From Streptomyces filipinensis (GTDB lineage Bacteria; Actinomycetota; Actinomycetes; Streptomycetales; Streptomycetaceae): a stretch of DNA of 64,000 nt. How positions within the stretch are numbered: position 1 is the stretch's first letter; each line of letters begins with the position of its first letter. Made by a program: the position numbers and the translations under genes. Below the pieces are notes generated by a model that saw nothing but the letters and a program-made list of their open reading frames with translations, had not been told where the DNA came from and made no database searches. Location: contig NZ_BMTD01000019.1 of NCBI RefSeq assembly GCF_014649495.1, positions 1 to 64,000 of the forward strand, written 5' to 3'. Shown in pieces: positions 1 to 7,918 of this stretch.

Positions 1-32
1 GGACCCTGTGGGAGAGTAGGACGCCGCCGAAC
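1..32 (+). rRNA. rrf: 5S ribosomal RNA, 3' end only
   Basis: The first 32 bases match, from memory, the 3' end of Streptomyces 5S rRNA: the helix strand GGGAGAGTAGGACGCCGCC followed by GAAC. The gene begins outside the window. An intrinsic terminator follows at once, so this is the tail of an rRNA operon transcribed rightward. The exact 3' end cannot be fixed by eye. Confidence 0.85.
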
Positions 33-40
33 AATTTTTG

Positions 41-74
41 AGAAAGGCCCACGCCATCTGGCGTGGGCCTTTCT
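41..74 (+). terminator. rRNA operon terminator hairpin
   Basis: A perfect 15-bp stem (41-55 paired with 60-74) encloses a 4-base loop (ATCT). A run of five T lies just before it and TTT is built into the right arm. It sits 9 bases after the 5S rRNA end. The next gene starts fewer than 20 bases downstream. Confidence 0.85.
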
Positions 75-92
75 GCGTTTATGCTCGACCGC

Positions 93-737
93 ATGCGCTA
101 TGACCTTGTCATCTTCGACAACGACGGTGTTCTCGTGGACAGTGAGCCGATCTCCAATCGGCACCTGGCCGCCTATCTGACCGAGCTGGGGCACCCGACG
201 ACGTACGAGGACTCCATCCGGGACTACATGGGGTCGGCCATGCACCGGATCCACGAACTGGTGCTGGAGCGGACCGGGCAGCGGCTGCCGGACGACTTCG
301 ACGACGTCTTCCACGCGCGCGTGTTCGCCGCGTTCGAGCGGGAGTTGCATCCCGTCGCAGGCGTCGAGGGGGTACTCGAGAAGCTGGCCGCGGACGGGAT
401 GCCGTACTGCGTGGCCTCCTCCGGGAGTCATGCGCGGATCCGTGTCGGGCATCGGACGACCGGCCTCGACCGGTGGTTCGCGGAGGACCGCGTCTTCAGC
501 TCCGAGGACGTGGGACGGGGGAAGCCGGCACCCGACCTGTTCCTGTACGCCGCGGAGCGGATGGGTGTGGCTCCGGCACGGTGCCTGGTCGTCGAGGACT
601 CTCCGCTGGGCGTACAGGCGGCCGTTGCGGCCGGGATGGATGTCTTCGGGTTCACCGCGATGACGCCGGCGGCAAGGCTGGCGGGGGCGAACCAACTTTT
701 CTCGTCCATGGGGGAGTTGGCCGACCTGCTGGTATGA
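93..737 (+). CDS. HAD-superfamily phosphatase, beta-phosphoglucomutase type
   Basis: This is a cytoplasmic HAD hydrolase of about 214 residues. The N-terminus MRYDLVIFDNDGVLVDSEP carries the DxD nucleophile pair (D9, D11). VASSGS is motif II, the lysine of GRGKPAPD is motif III, and VVEDSPLGV is motif IV. The helical cap follows motif I, as in phosphoglycolate phosphatase and beta-phosphoglucomutase relatives. The substrate cannot be read from sequence. ATG at 93 puts the conserved motif at the usual place; ATG 81 and GTG 63 are in frame, but 63 lies inside the terminator. None has a visible ribosome site, so the message may be leaderless or have a very short leader. Confidence 0.85.
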   Translation: MRYDLVIFDNDGVLVDSEPISNRHLAAYLTELGHPTTYEDSIRDYMGSAMHRIHELVLERTGQRLPDDFDDVFHARVFAAFERELHPVAGVEGVLEKLAADGMPYCVASSGSHARIRVGHRTTGLDRWFAEDRVFSSEDVGRGKPAPDLFLYAAERMGVAPARCLVVEDSPLGVQAAVAAGMDVFGFTAMTPAARLAGANQLFSSMGELADLLV

Positions 738-830
738 CCTGAGCCATCGGGCCGGACCTGACAATTGTCATGCGGACGTCCGGACGATCGTTTCTACCGG
801 CGCACCCCCCGCAGCGGCGAAGCTGAGGGC

Positions 831-1571
831 ATGACGAAGAACACGGGGGCCCAGGGCCGGACCGAGCAGCAGAAGCAGAACCCGAGCGTGCTGGACAACT
901 TCCTGCCGCTGGTCCTGGACGTGGGGGTCCCGCTCGGCTCGTACTACCTGTTCAAGGATGCCCTCGGGATGAGCACCTTCGCCGCGCTCGCCTGGAGCAG
1001 TGTGGTGCCGGCGGTGCGGACCGTGTGGGCCCTGGTGAAGGAGCGGAAGGCGAACGGACTCGCGGGGCTGATCCTGGCCGTCAACCTCGTTTCGCTGCTG
1101 TTGACCTTCGTCTCCGGTGACCCCCGGCTGATGCTCGCCAAGGACGGCGTGGTCAGCAGCACCGTCGGGATCGGGATCCTGCTCTCCGTGCGCATGGGCA
1201 AGCCGATGATGACCGCGGGCCTGAAGCCCTTCCTGGTGAAGGCCGACGCGGCCAAGGAGGCCGCCTGGACGCGGCTGACGTCCGGAGCGGCGGCCCGGTC
1301 CGCGGAGTTCCTGCGCAAGGAGCGGGCCTACTCCGTCGTCTGGGGCCTGGCGCTGCTCACCGAGTGCGTCGCACGGGTGGTGGGTGCCTACACCGTCCCC
1401 GTGGACACCATGGTCTGGCTCGGCACGGTCTTCGTGGTCGGCGCGATCGGGATCGGCATGCTCGTCGGCGGTGGACTGGCCATCGAGCCGATGCAGGAGA
1501 TGCTCAAGGCCGAGACCGAGTCCGGAGCCGAGGTCGGCGAGGCCGGGGCCACCGCGCCCGCCGCCGCCTGA
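831..1571 (+). CDS. VC0807-like integral membrane protein
   Basis: The protein has 246 residues. A polar N-terminus (MTKNTGAQGRTEQQKQ) is followed by about five to six hydrophobic segments, including FLPLVLDVGVPLGSYYLF, an early LILAVNLVSLLLTF and a late VFVVGAIGIGMLVGGG. It resembles the VC0807-family conserved membrane proteins of unknown function that are common in actinobacteria. ATG 831 is chosen over an upstream in-frame GTG-type start because the extra residues would be arginine-rich and unlike the family. It stands alone between the HAD phosphatase and the MFS transporter. No function is assigned. Confidence 0.7.
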   Translation: MTKNTGAQGRTEQQKQNPSVLDNFLPLVLDVGVPLGSYYLFKDALGMSTFAALAWSSVVPAVRTVWALVKERKANGLAGLILAVNLVSLLLTFVSGDPRLMLAKDGVVSSTVGIGILLSVRMGKPMMTAGLKPFLVKADAAKEAAWTRLTSGAAARSAEFLRKERAYSVVWGLALLTECVARVVGAYTVPVDTMVWLGTVFVVGAIGIGMLVGGGLAIEPMQEMLKAETESGAEVGEAGATAPAAA

Positions 1572-1659
1572 CCCACCCGTACTCACCAGGTAAAGCTGAG
1601 GGAAATTCATCTTTGGCTGGATCTACCCACCGGTAGCCCGGGGCCCTACGCTCGCCGCC

Positions 1660-2877
1660 ATGACAGATGTGCTGCGGCGCGGTAGGGCCTCGCTGGCGTT
1701 CGGCTTCTTCGCCCAGGGCGCCACCTTCGCCCTGCTCGTGACGCGCATCCCGGCGATCCAGGACCGGTACGGCATCTCCGACGCGCTGCTGCCGGTGTTC
1801 CTGGCCGCCGTACCCATCCTCGCGGGTGTCGGCAGTGTGACCACCGAGCAGCTGGTGAAGCGGATACGGCCCAGCCGGCTGCTGCGCTGGTCCCAGCCGC
1901 TGGTGCTGCTGGCGCTGCTCGGGGCCGGGGCGGGCGGGCGGATCGCGGAGCTGGCGGTGGCACTGGGCGCGTTCGGGCTGGCGGTGGGGGCGCTGGACGC
2001 CTCCATGAACATGCTGGGGGTGAGCCTGCAGCGGTCGTACGGGCGGAGCATCATGCTCAGCTTCCATGCCGCGTACAGCCTGGGCGGGATCCTGGGCGCC
2101 TCGCTGGCGTGGGTGGGGGCGCACTGGCATCTCGCGCTGTGGGTGTCGTACCTGCCGGTGGTGGCCGTGCTGCTGCCCGCGACGCTCGTGGGGAGCCGGT
2201 GGTACGTCGACGGCGAGCCGGCGTCCGTGGGTCAGGAGCGGGGCCAGGGGCAGGGCGGGGGTGTCGTCTTCAGGCTGCTGTTGCCGCTGTGCCTGGTGAT
2301 GACCTTCGCCTACATCGGGGACTCGACCGTCTCCAACTGGAGCGCCAAGTACCTGAAGGACGTGCTGGGCAGCTCGGAGCAGCTGGCGACCGTGCCGTAC
2401 AACGTGTACATGGTGACCACGCTGCTGGGGCGGGCCATCGGGGACTTCGGGGTGCGGCGGTTCGGGGCGGTGGCGGTCGTACGGCTGGGGACGCTGGTGG
2501 CGGCGGGCGGGTTCGCGGTGGTGGCCTCGGCGTCCGGGGCCTGGGTCGGGATGCTCGGGTTCACGCTGCTGGGTCTGGGGTTGTGCGTGCTGGTGCCGCA
2601 GACGTTCGCGGCGGCGGGCAGGTTGTTCCCGGGCGCTTCGGATGCGGCCGTCGCGCGGCTGAACATCTTCAATTACGTGGGCTTTCTGGTCGGTTCGCCG
2701 TTGGTGGGGGCGCTGGGCGACGCGTGGAGCTACCGGGGGGCGATGCTTGTGCCGATGGTGTTGGTGCTGGTGACGTTGGTGTACGCCAGGTCGTTCGCCG
2801 CTCAACCGGACCGATACGGTGGCGGGCATGAGCGGCCGCGCACAGCTGATGTGGGACGAGGCAGTAACGGGCTATGA
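1660..2877 (+). CDS. MFS transporter
   Basis: This is a 405-residue major facilitator with roughly twelve membrane spans. The first, LAFGFFAQGATFALLVTRIP, has the arrangement seen in YbjJ/fucose-permease-like drug:proton or sugar transporters. A cytoplasmic loop around residues 185-205 (GQERGQGQGGG) separates the two six-helix halves. The substrate is unknown. The 3' end overlaps the start of the AcuC-like gene by 50 bases, so the two are probably cotranscribed and translationally coupled. The start follows a short gap and lacks a strong ribosome site. Confidence 0.85.
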   Translation: MTDVLRRGRASLAFGFFAQGATFALLVTRIPAIQDRYGISDALLPVFLAAVPILAGVGSVTTEQLVKRIRPSRLLRWSQPLVLLALLGAGAGGRIAELAVALGAFGLAVGALDASMNMLGVSLQRSYGRSIMLSFHAAYSLGGILGASLAWVGAHWHLALWVSYLPVVAVLLPATLVGSRWYVDGEPASVGQERGQGQGGGVVFRLLLPLCLVMTFAYIGDSTVSNWSAKYLKDVLGSSEQLATVPYNVYMVTTLLGRAIGDFGVRRFGAVAVVRLGTLVAAGGFAVVASASGAWVGMLGFTLLGLGLCVLVPQTFAAAGRLFPGASDAAVARLNIFNYVGFLVGSPLVGALGDAWSYRGAMLVPMVLVLVTLVYARSFAAQPDRYGGGHERPRTADVGRGSNGL

Positions 2878-4000
2878 CTTCGGCCCGGACCATCCGATGG
2901 ATCCGGTCCGGCTGGCGCTGACCCGGAAACTGGTGGCTGCCTTCGGGCTCGACCGGGAGATGGAGGTCGTCGCGGCCAAGCCGGCCGGGGAGTCGACGCT
3001 GCGGCTGGTCCACCGGGAGGACTACATCGACGCCGTGAAGGCGGCCTCGGCGGATCCGGCGCGGGCCCTCGGGGCCTACGGGCTGGGGACTGTCGATGAT
3101 CCCGCGTTCGCGGGGATGCACGAGGTGTCGGCGCTGATCGCCGGGCAGTCCGTGGGGGCGGCGGAGGCGGTGTGGCGGGGGGACGCCGAGCATGCCGTGA
3201 ACTTCGCGGGCGGGCTGCATCACGCGATGCCGGGAGGCGCGTCGGGGTTCTGCATCTACAACGACGCCGCGCTGGCCATTGCCCGGTTGCTGGAGCTGGG
3301 GGCCGAGCGGGTCGCCTATGTGGACGTCGACGTGCACCACGGGGACGGGGTGCAGGCGGCGTTCTGGGAGGATCCGCGGGTGCTGACGATCTCGTTGCAC
3401 GAGCACCCTCGTACGTTGTTCCCGCAGACCGGGTGGCCGCAGGAGACCGGGGCGGACTGTGCCGAGGGCTCGGCCGTGAATGTCGGGCTGCCGGCGGGGA
3501 CCGGGGACGCGGGGTGGGTCCGGGCGTTTCACGCGGTGGTGCCCGAGCTGCTCGCGGAGTTCCGGCCGCAGGTGCTCGTGTCGCAGCACGGGGCCGACAC
3601 GCACTTCGAGGATCCGCTGGCGCATCTCGCCGTGTCGCTGGATGCGCAGCGGGCGGTGCAGGTGGCGTGTCATGAGCTGGCGCACGAGTACGCCGGGGGG
3701 AAGTGGATCGCGCTGGGGGGCGGCGGGTATGCGGTGGTCGATGTCGTGCCGCGGTCGTGGACGCATCTGGTGGGGATCGCGGCGGGGAGGCCGGTGGCGC
3801 CCGAGGCGGTGATTCCCGAGCCGTGGCGGCAGGAGGTGTTCGCCCGGACCCGGCAGTTGGGGCCGCAGCGGATGACGGATGGGCGGTGGCCGGTGAACTG
3901 GGCGTCGTGGGAGTCGGGTTACGACCCCGCTGATCGCCTGGACCAGGCCGTACGGGCCACTCGCCAGGCGGTGTTTCCGTTGCGCGGGCTGCTGCCGTGA
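2828..4000 (+). CDS. acuC: AcuC-like histone deacetylase superfamily enzyme
   Basis: The protein has 390 residues and a class I/II histone deacetylase fold. Zinc-site and catalytic motifs are present: GLHHAMPGGASGFCIYND (about residues 130-147, general-base histidine pair), VDVDVHHGDGVQ (about 163-174, Asp and His ligands), and a late GGGGYAVVDVVPRSW. The N-terminus HPMDPVRLALTRKLV is typical of AcuC, which in Bacillus deacetylates and activates acetyl-CoA synthetase. That role here is inferred. ATG 2828 is preferred to GTG 2819 because MSGRAQLMWDE begins the conserved domain. It overlaps the upstream MFS gene. Confidence 0.85.
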   Translation: MSGRAQLMWDEAVTGYDFGPDHPMDPVRLALTRKLVAAFGLDREMEVVAAKPAGESTLRLVHREDYIDAVKAASADPARALGAYGLGTVDDPAFAGMHEVSALIAGQSVGAAEAVWRGDAEHAVNFAGGLHHAMPGGASGFCIYNDAALAIARLLELGAERVAYVDVDVHHGDGVQAAFWEDPRVLTISLHEHPRTLFPQTGWPQETGADCAEGSAVNVGLPAGTGDAGWVRAFHAVVPELLAEFRPQVLVSQHGADTHFEDPLAHLAVSLDAQRAVQVACHELAHEYAGGKWIALGGGGYAVVDVVPRSWTHLVGIAAGRPVAPEAVIPEPWRQEVFARTRQLGPQRMTDGRWPVNWASWESGYDPADRLDQAVRATRQAVFPLRGLLP

Positions 4001-4082
4001 CCCTTCCCGGCCGTTAGGCCAACCGTGCGGACTTCGTCCGTTCCCGTCCCCTCGCCCGGTCCGATGCGTCACGATCGCACGC

Positions 4083-4898
4083 ATGTGGACCGGCGGAGCT
4101 CTGCGCGCGCATCTGCTGGCTGTCCGGCTCGCCGGGGAGATCGGGACCTCGCGGGAGGACAGTCTGCGAAGTTACCGGCTGTTCGCCGCCCGGGATCCGC
4201 GGGTGCTGATCGGCATCGACCCCGAAGGGGTCTGGGGGCAGCGGGACGTGCTGGGCCTGATGGCGGAGAGGTGCGGGGTCTCGGCCGATCCTCGGCACAC
4301 TTCGGGTCCGGATGTGATCGATCCCGAGCGGACGCTGGCCGCGCTGGACGCGTTCGCGGGACGGATCGGGGAGGCGGCGAGGCGGGGGGCGCCGGTGTTG
4401 TTCGGGACCGGGCATCCGCAGCGGCTGCTCGGGTTCTACGCAGGCTTGGCGGACGCGCTCTCGGCGGCGGGGTGTGCCGTGCTCACCCCGGCGCAGGGTC
4501 GCTGTGTCGACATATTGACCCGGTTCGGTCTACGTACGTGTGCACTGGACTACGCGCGGGGGGTCGGGTTGGTGCGGGAACCCGGTGGTGGGCGCCCCGG
4601 TTGTGAGCCGGGCGTGCACTGTCATTCACCGCTGCCGGTTCGGGTCGTGCTGGAGGCCGCGGCGGCGGGTGGGGGGCCGTTGCCGGAGCTGGTCGTCGGG
4701 GACCACGGGTGGGTCTGCGGTGCTGGTCAGCTGGGGTTCGAGGCGATCGGTCTGGCCGACACCGATGATCCGGCGCTGTTCGTGGGGGAGGCGGAGGGGC
4801 GCGTGTCCGTCGTCGTTCCGGTTGATGACGGCGTGCGGTCTGATCACTACCGGCCGCTTACCCGCTACGTACTCAAACGAGCGAGTCTGTCACAGTAG
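4083..4898 (+). CDS. Conserved actinobacterial phosphatase-like protein
   Basis: The 271-residue soluble protein has MWTGGALRAHLLAVRLAG at the N-terminus, IGIDPEGVWGQRD in the middle and PELVVGDHGWVCGAGQLGFEAIG near the C-terminus. VLFGTGHPQRLLGFYAGLAD looks like a Rossmann-type nucleotide or phosphate loop, and VVGDHGW could carry a catalytic Asp/His. The family is conserved in Streptomyces and I recall it only as 'phosphatase'; I do not recognise a defined reaction. It lies just upstream of the BdtA-like gene, on the same strand and with its own promoter region between them. Confidence 0.7.
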   Translation: MWTGGALRAHLLAVRLAGEIGTSREDSLRSYRLFAARDPRVLIGIDPEGVWGQRDVLGLMAERCGVSADPRHTSGPDVIDPERTLAALDAFAGRIGEAARRGAPVLFGTGHPQRLLGFYAGLADALSAAGCAVLTPAQGRCVDILTRFGLRTCALDYARGVGLVREPGGGRPGCEPGVHCHSPLPVRVVLEAAAAGGGPLPELVVGDHGWVCGAGQLGFEAIGLADTDDPALFVGEAEGRVSVVVPVDDGVRSDHYRPLTRYVLKRASLSQ

Positions 4899-4952
4899 GC
4901 CTGCGATGGGTGCACCTCTTCCCCACTTGCATCACCCGCCCCTACATTGGGG

Positions 4953-4980
4953 AGTGAGCACGCAACGACGAAGAGTCACC
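4953..4980 (+). promoter_or_regulatory. Candidate BldD-binding site upstream of bdtA
   Basis: AGTGA at 4953-4957 and GTCACC at 4975-4980 form a gapped inverted repeat. This fits the published BldD consensus AGTgA(n)TCACc as I remember it. It lies 48-75 bases upstream of the bdtA start. bdtA was named as a BldD target in S. coelicolor, so the position makes sense. The spacing is variable in known sites, which limits confidence. Confidence 0.45.
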
Positions 4981-5027
4981 GGAAGGGGAAGCCGGTGGCC
5001 GTCGAGTGCGGAAGGTTCAGGTGTGTC

Positions 5028-5240
5028 ATGGGTGCAGCTGGCGAGAGGCCTCTGAACGAGGTTCAGTTCCTTACCGTGGCGGAGGTCGCCTCGGTGATGC
5101 GAGTGTCGAAGATGACCGTGTACCGCCTGGTGCACAGCGGTCATCTGCCCGCGATCCGGGTGGGGCGGTCCTTCCGCGTCCCGGAACAGGCGGTACACGA
5201 GTACCTCCGTGACAGCTATGTGGGGGTGGAGACGGCCTGA
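5028..5240 (+). CDS. bdtA: BdtA-like excisionase-family DNA-binding protein
   Basis: This 70-residue protein is almost entirely a MerR/excisionase-type winged helix: LTVAEVASVMRVSKMTVYRLVHSGHLPAIRVGRSFRVPEQ is the turn, recognition helix and wing (quoted here in part by landmarks LTVAEVA, MTVYRLV and RVGRSFRV). It resembles SCO3328 (BdtA, 'BldD target A') of S. coelicolor, which also lies near bldN. ATG 5028 gives the family-length protein; GTG 4947 would add an unconserved basic tail and run through the candidate BldD site. It is probably a transcription factor in development. Its DNA targets are unknown. Confidence 0.75.
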   Translation: MGAAGERPLNEVQFLTVAEVASVMRVSKMTVYRLVHSGHLPAIRVGRSFRVPEQAVHEYLRDSYVGVETA

Positions 5241-5385
5241 CGACGACCCCGGGTGGCCGCGGGTGACCTGGGGTTACCCCCTCGATTACGACCTGGGCGC
5301 TCGGTTGGGTAGGCTAGCCCCTCGTAGGTCGTGTGGGCCCATGGCGCCCAAACAACCGAGTGATGAGAAGTGAGCGAGGGTAGTC

Positions 5386-5484
5386 GTGGGCTCTGTTATC
5401 AAGAAGCGGCGCAAGCGGATGGCCAAGAAGAAGCACCGCAAGCTGCTCAAGCGCACGCGCGTTCAGCGTCGCAACAAGAAGTAA
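5386..5484 (+). CDS. Small ribosomal subunit protein bS22 (AURKAIP1/COX24 domain)
   Basis: This 32-residue very basic peptide starts GTG at 5386 and reads MGSVIKKRRKRMAKKKHRK at its N-terminus, ending RVQRRNKK before TAA. It matches the AURKAIP1/COX24 domain micro-protein, identified in mycobacterial ribosome structures as bS22 near the decoding region of the 30S subunit. A purine-rich stretch (GAGAAGTGAGCGAGGG) precedes the start. A strong terminator follows 30 bases after the stop, so it is transcribed alone. It is easily missed by gene finders because of its size. Confidence 0.9.
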   Translation: MGSVIKKRRKRMAKKKHRKLLKRTRVQRRNKK

Positions 5485-5514
5485 GCGACGCGCGAGAGCG
5501 TGTCAGCGTGTTTC

Positions 5515-5547
5515 TGTGGCCTCCCATCGCACTGGTGGGAGGCCACA
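5515..5547 (+). terminator. Intrinsic terminator after bS22
   Basis: A perfect 12-bp stem (TGTGGCCTCCCA at 5515-5526 with its complement at 5536-5547) encloses a 9-base loop. No long T-run follows, as is common in Streptomyces. It begins 30 bases past the bS22 stop codon. Confidence 0.75.
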
Positions 5548-5694
5548 GCCGTTTCCGGGGCACCCGTCCCACCGGGTGAGCCGGAAGTTCCGATGAGTGA
5601 ATTTCCGTCACCTCATGCATCGGGCGGTCATCACAGCGCAACATCAACCCGCTAGGTTGGCCGTACGCATCACGTACGAGGGAAGGCGCTGATC

Positions 5695-6756
5695 TTGGGG
5701 AAGGTCGTGCTCGTCACCGGAGTGGCCCGGCAACTGGGCGGCCGGTTCGTACGGCGGATCCAGCGGGATCCGGAGGTCGACCGGGTGATCGCCGTGGACG
5801 CGGTGCCGCCGGCGCACCATCTGGGCGGGGCGGACTTCATCCAGGCCGACATCCGGCAGCCGACCATCGCCCGGGTGCTCGCCGAGACGGGCGCCGACAC
5901 GGTGGTCCACATGGACGTGACGGGTACGGCGCTGGGCAGCGGCAGCCGGGCCACGGTCAAGGAGACCAACGTCATCGGCACCATGCAACTGCTCGGCGCC
6001 TGCCAGAAGTCGCCGGCCGTGACGCGGCTGGTGGTGAAGTCCAGTACGAACGTGTACGGGTCGGCGCCGCGTGATCCGGCCGTGTTCACCGAGACGACTC
6101 CGCCGAAGTCGCTGCCGAGCGGTGGGTTCGCGAAGGACACGGTCGAGGTCGAGGGGTATGTGCGCGGGTTCGCCCGGCGTCGGCCGGACGTCGCCGTGTG
6201 CGTGCTGCGGTTCGCCAACATCCTCGGGCCGGCCGCGGAGACCCCGCTGGCCTCCTACTTCGCGCTGCCCGTCCTGCCGACCGTGTTCGGCTACGACCCG
6301 CGGTTGCAGTTCGCGCACGAGGACGACGTCATCGAGGTGCTGCGGATCGCCTCGCACGAGCCCCGCCGGGGCACCCTCAACAGCGGCACGTTCAACATCG
6401 CGGGCGACGGCGTGCTGCTGTTGTCGCAGTGTTCCCGGCGGCTCGGGCGGCCGACCGTGCCGCTGCTGCTGCCCGCGGTCACGTGGGCGGGTTCGCTGGT
6501 GCGTACGCTCGGTATGACGGACTTCTCGCCGGAGCAGATCCGGCTGCTCACGCACGGGCGGGTGGTGGACACGGTCCAGATGCGCGAGACGCTGGGTTTC
6601 ACGCCCCGGTACACGACGGCGGAGACGTTCGAGGACTTCGCGCGCGGCCAGGGCCCGGGTCTGGTGCCGCCGGAGGCCCTCGCGGGGGCCGTCGACCGGA
6701 TCGCCGCGCTGGCCGCGAGGGGCGGCGGCCGGCTCACCACGCACAGCGCCAACTGA
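5695..6756 (+). CDS. NAD-dependent epimerase/dehydratase family protein
   Basis: The 353-residue extended SDR protein begins at TTG 5695 with the dinucleotide loop VLVTGVARQLGG (GxxxxxGG variant). Later motifs are VVHMDVTG, NVIGTMQLLGAC and VVKSSTNVYGSAP. The catalytic tyrosine and lysine would normally lie in YxxxK; here GFAKDTVEVEGYVR lacks a clear YxxxK, so enzyme activity is uncertain. TTG is supported by GGAAGG at the usual distance and by the loop starting at residue 4. The acyltransferase gene follows after 14 bases, so the two form an operon conserved beside bldN in Streptomyces. Confidence 0.8.
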   Translation: MGKVVLVTGVARQLGGRFVRRIQRDPEVDRVIAVDAVPPAHHLGGADFIQADIRQPTIARVLAETGADTVVHMDVTGTALGSGSRATVKETNVIGTMQLLGACQKSPAVTRLVVKSSTNVYGSAPRDPAVFTETTPPKSLPSGGFAKDTVEVEGYVRGFARRRPDVAVCVLRFANILGPAAETPLASYFALPVLPTVFGYDPRLQFAHEDDVIEVLRIASHEPRRGTLNSGTFNIAGDGVLLLSQCSRRLGRPTVPLLLPAVTWAGSLVRTLGMTDFSPEQIRLLTHGRVVDTVQMRETLGFTPRYTTAETFEDFARGQGPGLVPPEALAGAVDRIAALAARGGGRLTTHSAN

Positions 6757-6770
6757 GGAGAGCGGCAACG

Positions 6771-7835
6771 ATGGCGGACGCCAAGGTCATTCCGTTCGAC
6801 GACGACCGGTCCCGGGGCAGCGCCGTGCAGCGCCCGGCGCGGCGGCGCGGCGCGGGCAGTCGGCGCGGCGCGCTCGGCGAGGCCGGGGAGATGGGTGAGG
6901 TTCAGCCTCTGCCGGGCCGGAGCGGGGGGCAGGAAGACGGGTCTGTGAGCCGTGCGGAGGGGCCGTTGGAGCGGTCGGGTGACGGGGGGCGGGACGCGGG
7001 CCTGGAGCGGCGTGTGGCGGCCGGGCTGGCCTTCCTGCGCCGCCGGCTGACCGGGGACTACGACGTCGACGACTTCGGTTACGACGAGGAGCTGACCGAC
7101 CAGGTCCTGATGTCGATGCTGCGGCCGGTGTACGAGAAGTACTTCCGGGTCGAGGTGAAGGGCATCGAGAACATCCCGGCGAAGGGCGGGGCGCTGATCG
7201 TCGCCAACCACTCCGGGACGCTGCCGCTGGACGGGCTGATGATGCAGGTCGCCGTGCACGACCGCCATCCGGCCGGCCGTCATCTGCGGCTGCTGGCGGC
7301 GGACTTGGTGTTCGTGCTGCCGGTGGTCAACGAGCTGGCGCGCAAGCTGGGGCACACCCTGGCGTGTGCGGAGGACGCCGAGCGGCTGCTGGCGCAGGGC
7401 GAGCTGGTCGGGGTGATGCCGGAGGGCTTCAAGGGCATCGGGAAACCTTTCAGCGAGCGGTACAAGCTCCAGCGGTTCGGCCGTGGCGGTTTCGTGTCGA
7501 CGGCGCTGCGGCAGGGCGCGCCGATCATCCCCTGCTCGATCGTCGGGGCGGAGGAGATCTACCCGATGATCGGCAACGCGAAGACGCTGGCGCGGCTGCT
7601 GGGCTTCCCGTACTTCCCGCTGACACCGACGTTTCCCTGGCTCGGTCCGCTGGGTGCGATCCCGTTGCCGACGAAGTGGACGATCCAGTTCGGCGAGCCC
7701 ATCCCGACGGACGGTTATCCGCCGGAGGCGGCCGAGGACCCGATGCTGATGTTCAACCTGACCGACCAGGTCCGGGAGCAGATCCAGCACACGCTGTACA
7801 AGCTGCTGGTGCAGCGGCGCTCGGTGTTCTTCTGA
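6771..7835 (+). CDS. Lysophospholipid acyltransferase family protein
   Basis: The protein has 354 residues. About 85 polar, low-complexity N-terminal residues precede an acyltransferase domain. IVANHSGTLPLDGLM is the acyl-acceptor motif; the spacing is H-x6-D rather than the classic H-x4-D, as in MGAT/DGAT-like clades. GVMPEGFKGIGKPF is the glycerol-phosphate binding motif. The C-terminus has IQFGEPIPTDGYPPEA. It probably acylates a lipid at the membrane face. ATG 6771 is preceded by GAGGAGAG. It lies 14 bases after the epimerase-like gene and converges on rsbN. Confidence 0.8.
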   Translation: MADAKVIPFDDDRSRGSAVQRPARRRGAGSRRGALGEAGEMGEVQPLPGRSGGQEDGSVSRAEGPLERSGDGGRDAGLERRVAAGLAFLRRRLTGDYDVDDFGYDEELTDQVLMSMLRPVYEKYFRVEVKGIENIPAKGGALIVANHSGTLPLDGLMMQVAVHDRHPAGRHLRLLAADLVFVLPVVNELARKLGHTLACAEDAERLLAQGELVGVMPEGFKGIGKPFSERYKLQRFGRGGFVSTALRQGAPIIPCSIVGAEEIYPMIGNAKTLARLLGFPYFPLTPTFPWLGPLGAIPLPTKWTIQFGEPIPTDGYPPEAAEDPMLMFNLTDQVREQIQHTLYKLLVQRRSVFF

Positions 7836-7861
7836 CGCCGGTCCGGGGCCTGGTCCGGATA

Positions 7862-7905
7862 CGACGACGGGGGCGCCCTGCTCGGAAAGGGCGCCCCCGT
7901 CGTCG
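7862..7905. terminator. Bidirectional terminator between acyltransferase gene and rsbN
   Basis: An 18-bp perfect stem (7862-7879 with 7888-7905; core GGGGGCGCCCT) has an 8-base loop. It lies between two convergent genes, ending 13 bases before the rsbN stop codon and starting 27 bases after the acyltransferase stop. It probably serves both strands. Confidence 0.85.
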
Positions 7906-7918
7906 CATCCGTGGGGGG

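Noticed and set aside
63..92. GTG 63 as start of the HAD phosphatase
   Set aside because: It lies inside the right arm of the rRNA terminator and would add residues before the conserved N-terminus.
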